Assembly (NCBI RefSeq): GCF_035083965.1
Contig: NC_089726.1
Coordinates: forward strand, 10,731,501 to 10,795,500
Length of the DNA: 64,000 nucleotides
From: Branchiostoma lanceolatum
Lineage: Eukaryota > Chordata > Leptocardii > Amphioxiformes > Branchiostomatidae
Direction of reading: 5' to 3'
Below, in pieces: positions 57,301 to 64,000 of the stretch. The notes beneath the pieces were generated by a model that saw only the letters and a program-made list of their open reading frames with translations, was not told where the DNA came from and ran no database searches. Made by a program: the position numbers and the translations under genes. Positions within the stretch are counted from its first letter, which is position 1, and each line of letters opens with the position of its first letter.

Positions 57301-60300
57301 GGGTCGCAACACAACATCGGCAGTCGTCTCACGTTTCGGTGCGTTGACGGGTATCGTCTGGAAGGGGCCTCTCAGATCATCTGTCTGTACGATGGGCAGT
57401 GGAATGATGTCATCCCGTCTTGTGGTAAGTACTGGTTGTAGTCTCTGCTAGTCGATACAGAGCTTTGCGCAAATGTGTGTACACGTAATGGTATTTTCCG
57501 TATTATGTCATGTTTTGGGCAAAGATAGGTTCTTAAGTAATATGTACAGTTAACACGTTTCGTCCATAATATAAACATAGAAAAAAACGAAAGGCGTGTT
57601 TTATACTTCTTATATTCAACCTACATATACGTCGCCGTATACCTCAACAAATCCATATATGGGCGTCTTCACGATTCTTTGTTGTGTGTGCACAATCCTG
57701 CTAAATGTTTAAATCATATTTTCTCCCCTTATCTAGTGCGCATTTGCTCCATACCGGCCATGCCACCAAGTGCTGTCATCCAAGCACCTCGAGAACGCGA
57801 CCAGGTAGACGAGGGTGAAGACGTGACGTATGCATGCAACCCTGGGCACGAGTTGACATCCGGTTCTCTAACAAGGAGATGTCAAAGTGATGGGGAATGG
57901 AGCTTACAGGCCCCGGTTTGCAGTACGTTTGTCAACCGTCTTATTTGATATGAAAACATATATGTGTAGAAAGTCTGTCAATATAGATTTTTACTTTTAT
58001 GAACAATATATGATCATATAAATCCATTTGAAAGATGTTCAGCACCAAGGACGCTGCACAACAATTCTTACAAGTACCCCCCCCCCCATCTTTCTCGTTA
58101 TAGATTTTACTTGTATGAAAAATATGATCATATAAATCCATTTGAAAGATGTTCAGCACCAAGGACGCTGCACAACGATTCTTACAAGTAACCCCCTCCG
58201 TCTCTCCCTCGCGTACAGAGATCTCGTGTGGCCGGCCTGGAGACGCCCCCCATGCGGACATGGTCGTGGCTGGGACGGTTGAGGGAGACTCCGTGAGGTA
58301 CAGCTGCCATCCTGGGTACGAGAGGACGAGGGGTAACCTGGAGCGGTGGTGCGTGTCTGACGGCCGGTGGAGCGGCGAGCCCCCGCGATGTAGTAAGTCC
58401 AACGTCCGTTCTTTTTAGTCATTAGAAATCCCTTAAGCCTGCTTTTTTGCGCAGGCAAAATGCCTTATCTATGCATTCGCCCGAGAAAGAGCCCCTTTCC
58501 AGTGGACGGTGCTAGACGGCGATCGCTGAGCGACCGTACAGAGACCCAAATCATATTTGTGTACCGCTTGATTTCATAACTGGAATACGGTACAAGATAC
58601 AAATAAAAGTATGCATGATTTAAAAGACAGCAAATACACCAACCGTTTTAGAAATAGTTAATTATCTATGTATTCGTTAAGCGATTTGCAAAATCTTTAG
58701 CTCAGCGGTCGCAGCGCGGTCGGAGCCACTAGTGGAACGGGGGTGTAAGTAATATCCTCGTGTATCTCCCAAATCAGTGAAACAGTGTGATGACCCGGGC
58801 ATGCCGGCACATGGCTCACGACTCTGGGAAGGAGAGCCACAGCGGGAGGGCTCTGCAGTTATCTATCGATGCAACACTGGGTACGAGCTTGTTGGGGACG
58901 AGAGGAGAGAATGCCAGCCTTCTGGGGACTGGACTGGAGAACTGCCACAGTGCGGTCAGTGTTCTCAGTATTCTTTACACCTGGTTGATTTTATTGTGTT
59001 AATTGAGATACCGGCTAAAGGCTAATCTTCCAGAATAAAACACCTGCACACATACATCATATTAGAATGAAAGTTCATCCGGGTTCATCTGAATTATATG
59101 ATGAAATTCTTCAAGGAATTTGACTCACCAGAATTTCCTACGAAATCTATTGTACGTGTGACGTCAGCATTGTCGGAAGTCGCGATCGGTATCCACTTCT
59201 GACCCAGCTAAATGTGTGATTGTCTACTTACACCGACTCTATTAAACGTATTCTCTTGATGTGTGCATCTCCTCTTGTTGGCAAAAGAAGTTCTTGATTA
59301 AATAAACACTGAAGAAAGGTGTCTACACCAAATCTTCAAACTGCAGTGATCTATTTGTTAACGAATATTACATCTCTTGGTTGGTGTCTGTCTTACCCCC
59401 CATATTTCTTTCATCATAGTCATGGCAACAACCTGTGACGATCCCGGTGACGTAGCTAACGCCGACAGGAACGTGATTGGTTCGGAAGAGCCGACGTTCC
59501 TGACCGGGACGCGGGTCGTATTCACCTGCCGCCCTCCCCACCGGATCGTCGGGCAGCCCGAGAGGAGATGTCTGTCTAACGGCACCTGGACCGGCCATCA
59601 GCCCGTCTGTACCAAATGTACGGTCAATGTGCATATCATATCGTTAACTTGAACCGTTTTTTGTCTGTTCAATCAAGGAGGCTTAAAATCTTTTGATTTA
59701 CTTTTAAAATCTTTACATTTTAAACCTCCTTGATCAATACAGTACTGTTTTAGCCTCGTGGCACTTGGTCAAGTACATACCCAATGGTTATAGAAACGTA
59801 TGATAAGTACGTATAATTTCACTAACCCCAAGCTCTGATGGGACAGCTATTATTATCAATGGACAGAAGGATGTTGGCTTCGAGGGTAGTTTTTACCGCA
59901 AATAGAAGTTATGTGTAAATGTACTTGTATTGATTCATTAATTGATATCGACCTGCAAATGAGTTACATCCAATGGTGGAGATTTTCTGTAAGTTTGATG
60001 TTATCATTTTCCATTCCAGTCGCAGTCTGTACAGATCCCGGAACTCCTTTGAATGTCATAAGAAAGGTTCTACCGCCTGCACAGGGCCAGTCTGGCACAC
60101 CCAGGAGGTATGTGCCATTTCTACGCATCTAGACAGCTTTTTTTTTCGAAAACGGGAAGAGGGTAAAATTTGATAAAATGCCAAGCAAATAAAACATTAG
60201 GATAGAATTACAGCGGGACGTGAACGTACGTAGATTTATAGATTTAGTCATCAATTTTCTTTTACTTCCGGGCCTTTTACAGGAGAGTGAACAGTCGTCT

Positions 60301-63300
60301 CCTGACTTTCTTCGGACTGCGTCCCCTAAGTCACGTGCCCGCGGAGACCCCGGCGGAGCCTTCGGCGGAGGGGTCGGGTGACGATCCCGCGGGTGGGGAC
60401 GCCGAGCCGCGGAGCCTGCCCCCGGGACACTACAAACTCCATACCCGGCTGGTGTACAGCTGCGAGTCCCAGTTCTACAAACTGTCCGGACCTTCTCAGC
60501 GAACGTGCCTGAGTCACGGACAGTGGAGCGGCAGGCAGCCCACGTGTTTACCAGGTACTACTATAGCTGTAAGAAAAGTTACTGCTAACAAAAAATGTTG
60601 GCATGATGCATGAGTTAAGGATAACTAAAGCCCCTATCTCACTGGACCCGCGACACGCTGGCGACCTCGTTGCGACCGAGCGATCTGACAGAGCTCTCAA
60701 CGAATTTCATCGATAAGGAAACGACTCTTTTTAGGTTTTGTGTGTTTTGTTGTCGTTTTAGGTTTTGTGTGTTTTGTTGTCTTTTTAGTCATGCTTGTAC
60801 ATTTACATGATATTCTCCTTATAAAGTGAAGGGTAACACAAATCCAGTTTAGGACGCAGCAACGCCGCTAACGTGCGTCGGGTCCAGTGAGATAGGTTAT
60901 TGACCCACCACAATCCTCAGTATCTGCACTATAGTGAAAAGAAAGAGAAATACAAAAAAAGTGTAAGAAGTTCTGACATTGCTCTCTTTTTGTCCCAAAG
61001 TTTGCGGTAAGAGTCCGGGCGCCAAGACTCCGTTTATCTTCAACGGTAACGTGAGTGCGGAGGGCCAGTGGCCGTGGCAGGCAGCCATACTCAGGAACGT
61101 GCAGAACGCAACCGGACATATCTTCTTTTACCTGGTCAGTATGCTCTTTTCTAAACAGTTACTTTTTTCCATAGGCAATGGAAAACATTAAAGATGCTAA
61201 TGGTTGAAATGTGGGGTGTTGTATGTAATAAAAGGTGTTGGGAAACAAGAAAAATCCTGATGATGAGAAGTTCCCCGATGATAAATTTTCTGTATCTGTA
61301 TAGCTGTGATAACCGCCCCTTGCTTTGCAGGCACGCGGCGTGGTAGCAGCTGGTTTTATTACACTGAACGATCTATCATACCTAACTTTTGCACATCCAG
61401 CTGCAAGCTATCTAGTAAGGATGTACATGTACTTATACATGTTGCTGTTGATGTAAAAGTAACCCATTAAGCCTGGTTTATGAATTCGTTTTATTCAGGT
61501 CAAATAGCTAATTTACGGACAAGACATTTTCCTGCCTTACGTACGTTATGCTAAACTTGTATGTCCTATCATCCTCTCATTTTTCCCCACCTTTCCGTCA
61601 GATCTGTGGCGGCGCCGTCCTGAATGACGAGTGGGTCGTAACGGCTGCGCACTGCGTGACCTTCCCGGACAGCAGCGCGGTCATCAACCTGGACAACATC
61701 AAGGTCAAACTGGGGAAGTTTTACCGCGACGAGGCGCTGGACGACGACTATGTGCAGGAGTTTGAGGTATGTACATAAGTCCAGTCCATTCATAACTCAA
61801 TACAAAGATGGACGTCCATGGTACAAACCCTGGTTGCAAAGTGACCCTCTACTTGGTACGTTCGAGCTAGGTGGGCCATTCGTCAACTTAGAACAAAACT
61901 GTATACGTAGTTCCTCATGACTAATGAAAATATACATTAGCCAAGTAACATTTCTTAATGTGTTGATTAGTTACTAATTAGACCTGTTATACACGGCAAA
62001 TAAGATACTTTTGACAAACACTGCGGTGCTAAATAATACGACTCATCAATTCACAGAAGAGAATTAAAGTAACCAGTCTTTTCCTACCTCAGATTGCTGA
62101 GATCCACGTCCACCGGCAGTTTGAGCCGTTCACGCTGGACAATGACGTGGCTCTGCTGCGGCTGTCAAAGAGAGCCACCCTCACGGACAGGGTCCGCCCT
62201 GTCTGTCTCCCTACAAGACAGTACGTGCACATTCTGTGTGTGATTCGTTCATGATACTTAACAAATCAGTGGCGCCTAGATAATTCGGTTGTAGGAACCG
62301 ACTGGGGTCTTAAACTATCTATAGAGGGAATAAAAAAGGAGTCTAGATATCTATTAAAGTAGATTTTTGTCCTGAATTTCAAGGACGAAAATACGATCGT
62401 AGAGAACGACTTCGTCTTCGTTTTATTCCGGTTAAAGAGCTTACGTGATTTGCCTATCCCATATCCTAAAATATTGACAAAGACCCTGCCACATATTGAG
62501 TTCGTCGTGCAACAGATTTAGGACGGAAACTGAGGATATTCTTGAGACTGTCGTACTAAATTCAGCTGTCTTGTGGGGGAAAGAAATGTTGCAGATGATC
62601 CTTGTCAACGGTTGGTTCTGTCATAGCCATGCTGAAAATCGTACGATATGAAAACCTTACAACGTCTGTGACTACGGTTTAGTTACTACATGTATGTACG
62701 GATTAACTAACTACCGCCTGTACTGAACAGGACGGCACAGAGGCACCTGAGAGCGGGCTCGGAGGGCGTGGCTATCGGCTGGGGTACCACGGAGACTGGG
62801 GAGGTGGCGGCCCAGCTGAAACACGCCCGGGTACCCGTCATCGACTCCGACACGTGCGAGGAAGCCTACGCCGAGAAGAACATCGGGCTGACGGTCACCA
62901 GTAACATGTTCTGCGCTGGATACGAGGAAGGGAAGGTCAGCAACAACCGTCAGACAAGTTAGATGTGACCTTGTTTAAAAGCACCCGTGTGGGCCAAAGA
63001 AGCATTTCAAAGTAAAATAAAGGCTTTGACTTGACTTGAAGGAAGACGAAATCAAGAAAATGAAAGAGGACAAATGAAACAAAGTAATATATGAAAAGAA
63101 GGGTGTTACTTAATGAAGTATCTTAGTGAAGAACAGAATGACAGCTGAGGCAAAGGAGAATAAACTGGAATTTGAAAGAAAAACACTGGAAACTGAAGTG
63201 TAATGAAAGAAAGGTAGGAGAATAATTAAGATATGATGATAATCACGAAACAATCTAGTACAAGTATAGAAAATGGATGAAAGAACATTTGAAGACAAAG

Positions 63301-63571
63301 TTATCACTTTACATCAACAGATTACTGGAAACATATCATCATCATCTTGAACTATATATTCATACGATGTTCCCCATGTTTTCAGGTTGACGCATGTGCA
63401 GGTGACAGTGGCGGGCCCATCGTGTTCCGGACCGGAGAAGGGGAGGAGAAGAGATGGGTGCTGGAGGGGCTTGTGAGCTGGGGGAGTCCCGAGGGCTGCG
63501 GCCTGCCCATGCAGTACGGCGGCTACGTCAGACTCTTCAGATTTATCCGCTGGATTAACAGCTTCATTTGA
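54397..63571 (+). CDS. Limulus clotting factor C-like serine protease, complete (17 exons)
   Basis: Exons: 54397-54412, 55720-55858, 56199-56371, 56612-56704, 56866-57051, 57236-57424, 57737-57922, 58219-58392, 58778-58954, 59420-59617, 60020-60107, 60283-60554, 61001-61134, 61602-61766, 62093-62220, 62731-62935 and 63386-63571. Phases close at 902 aa. Domains: signal peptide (1-20); factor C-type Cys-rich region (to 109) with [11 protein letters not shown] and [13 protein letters not shown] (110-140, [16 protein letters not shown]); six Sushi/CCP domains (143-510), about one per exon; a seventh CCP split by a Pro/Glu-rich insert (511-630, ending [20 protein letters not shown]); trypsin domain (631-902). 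The triad is H692 (TAAHC), D748 (DNDVALL) and S849 (GDSGGP). D843 in the S1 pocket predicts cleavage after Arg/Lys. Activation would fall at TPF642|I643FNG, as in horseshoe-crab factor C. LCCL and C-type lectin domains of factor C are missing. It is secreted and likely an immune or clotting trigger. AATAAA lies at 63911-63916. Confidence 0.95.
57984..58212 (+). repeat. Tandem duplication at the 3' end of a protease-gene intron
   Basis: Two units about 117 bases apart (57984-58100 and 58101-58212) share ATGATCATATAAATCCATTT and GATGTTCAGCACCAAGGACG. Unit 1 ends TTTCTCGTTATAG and unit 2 ends at the real splice acceptor CCTCGCGTACAG (58218). The duplicated part therefore includes the acceptor's pyrimidine-rich region. 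Confidence 0.85.
59672..59737. repeat. Short hairpin in a protease-gene intron
   Basis: ATCAAGGAGGCTTAAAATC pairs with ATTTTAAACCTCCTTGAT around an AT-rich loop that repeats TTTTAAAATCTTT. The end TCAAGGAGG is shared with the palindrome at 53314-53341. Confidence 0.6.
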
Positions 63572-64000
63572 AACCTACCATGAAGCTTCACAGGCACGTG
63601 GGCGTGGCTGGTTACAGGCTTGGAGAGGGAGATGTATGTTTGTGGCATCAGTAATCATCATCGGGTTGGATTATACATGACTGATTAATTTGTACAACGG
63701 ATGAGATTCAAATTCAACACCGAATGTTTATTTGTCGAAGAAGGTAGCTTCCAGAAAGAGTGCCTTCCCCTCTCTTATACATGTAACTCAACAATTTCTT
63801 CTTTCAATCGCACCATGGAATATAATGAGAAGTTAGAGAACATTTTTTTAAAGTACCTGATTTAATATCAAATCAATGAAGCTGTTTACACAATCTTTAT
63901 AGTCGTGCTCAATAAAACACTACCACATCTTACACGCATAAATATTTTTATCTACAATAGAAATTATTTGAGTGATATACATGGCAATTCTTTACATGTC
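63572..64000 (+). other. 3' UTR and downstream flank of the factor C-like gene
   Basis: Non-coding and AT-rich. AATAAA at 63911-63916, 340 bases past the stop, is the likely poly(A) signal. No further gene is seen to the window end. Confidence 0.6.

Overview
The window looks like nuclear DNA of an invertebrate deuterostome, most likely a cephalochordate (amphioxus, Branchiostoma). The evidence is compact intron-rich metazoan genes with GT-AG introns, vertebrate-like families (BORCS6, ST6GALNAC-type sialyltransferase, FGF, PEX1), a relative of horseshoe-crab clotting factor C, and many short non-autonomous DNA transposons. The species call is inference. Exon models below were built by hand from splice sites, reading phase and family similarity. 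For five multi-exon genes every exon joins in phase to a single full-length product.

Layout, left to right. 526-2480 (-): 5' half of an SLC22 organic-ion transporter whose 3' part lies outside the window. 3962-6502 (-): intronless DUF229 alkaline-phosphatase-fold protein of 846 aa. 6503-10352: no gene, but LINE remnants and inverted repeats. 10353-22048 (-): complete 15-exon PEX1 (1282 aa), with several transposons in its introns. 22049-22682: shared divergent promoter. 22683-25588 (+): complete 6-exon BORCS6. 29653-34741 (-): complete 7-exon GT29 sialyltransferase (390 aa). 34742-41809: repeat-rich and gene-free. 41810-43627 (-): complete 3-exon FGF (226 aa). 44580-45769: a young Pack-MULE-like element holding a RecQ-helicase-like fragment. 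47941-49878 (+): bHLH-Orange transcription factor (507 aa). 49879-54396: probable long 3' UTR and intergenic DNA. 54397-63571 (+): complete 17-exon factor C-like serine protease (902 aa).

Most neighbours are functionally unrelated, as expected in an animal genome. PEX1 (peroxisome import) and BORCS6 (lysosome positioning) share a head-to-head promoter region of about 0.6 kb.

The most interesting items are: (1) the factor C-like protease, which keeps the basic-aromatic-basic LPS-binding signature, the unusual Phe-Ile activation site and the insertion in its last Sushi domain, but lacks the LCCL and C-type lectin domains; (2) the Pack-MULE-like element, with 131-bp terminal repeats that are identical by eye and a 9-bp target duplication; (3) a 1.1-kb foldback element with a 9-bp duplication and an interior built of repeated CCAGTGA/TCACTGG units; (4) an inverted copy of a PEX1 intron/exon junction lying inside another PEX1 intron.
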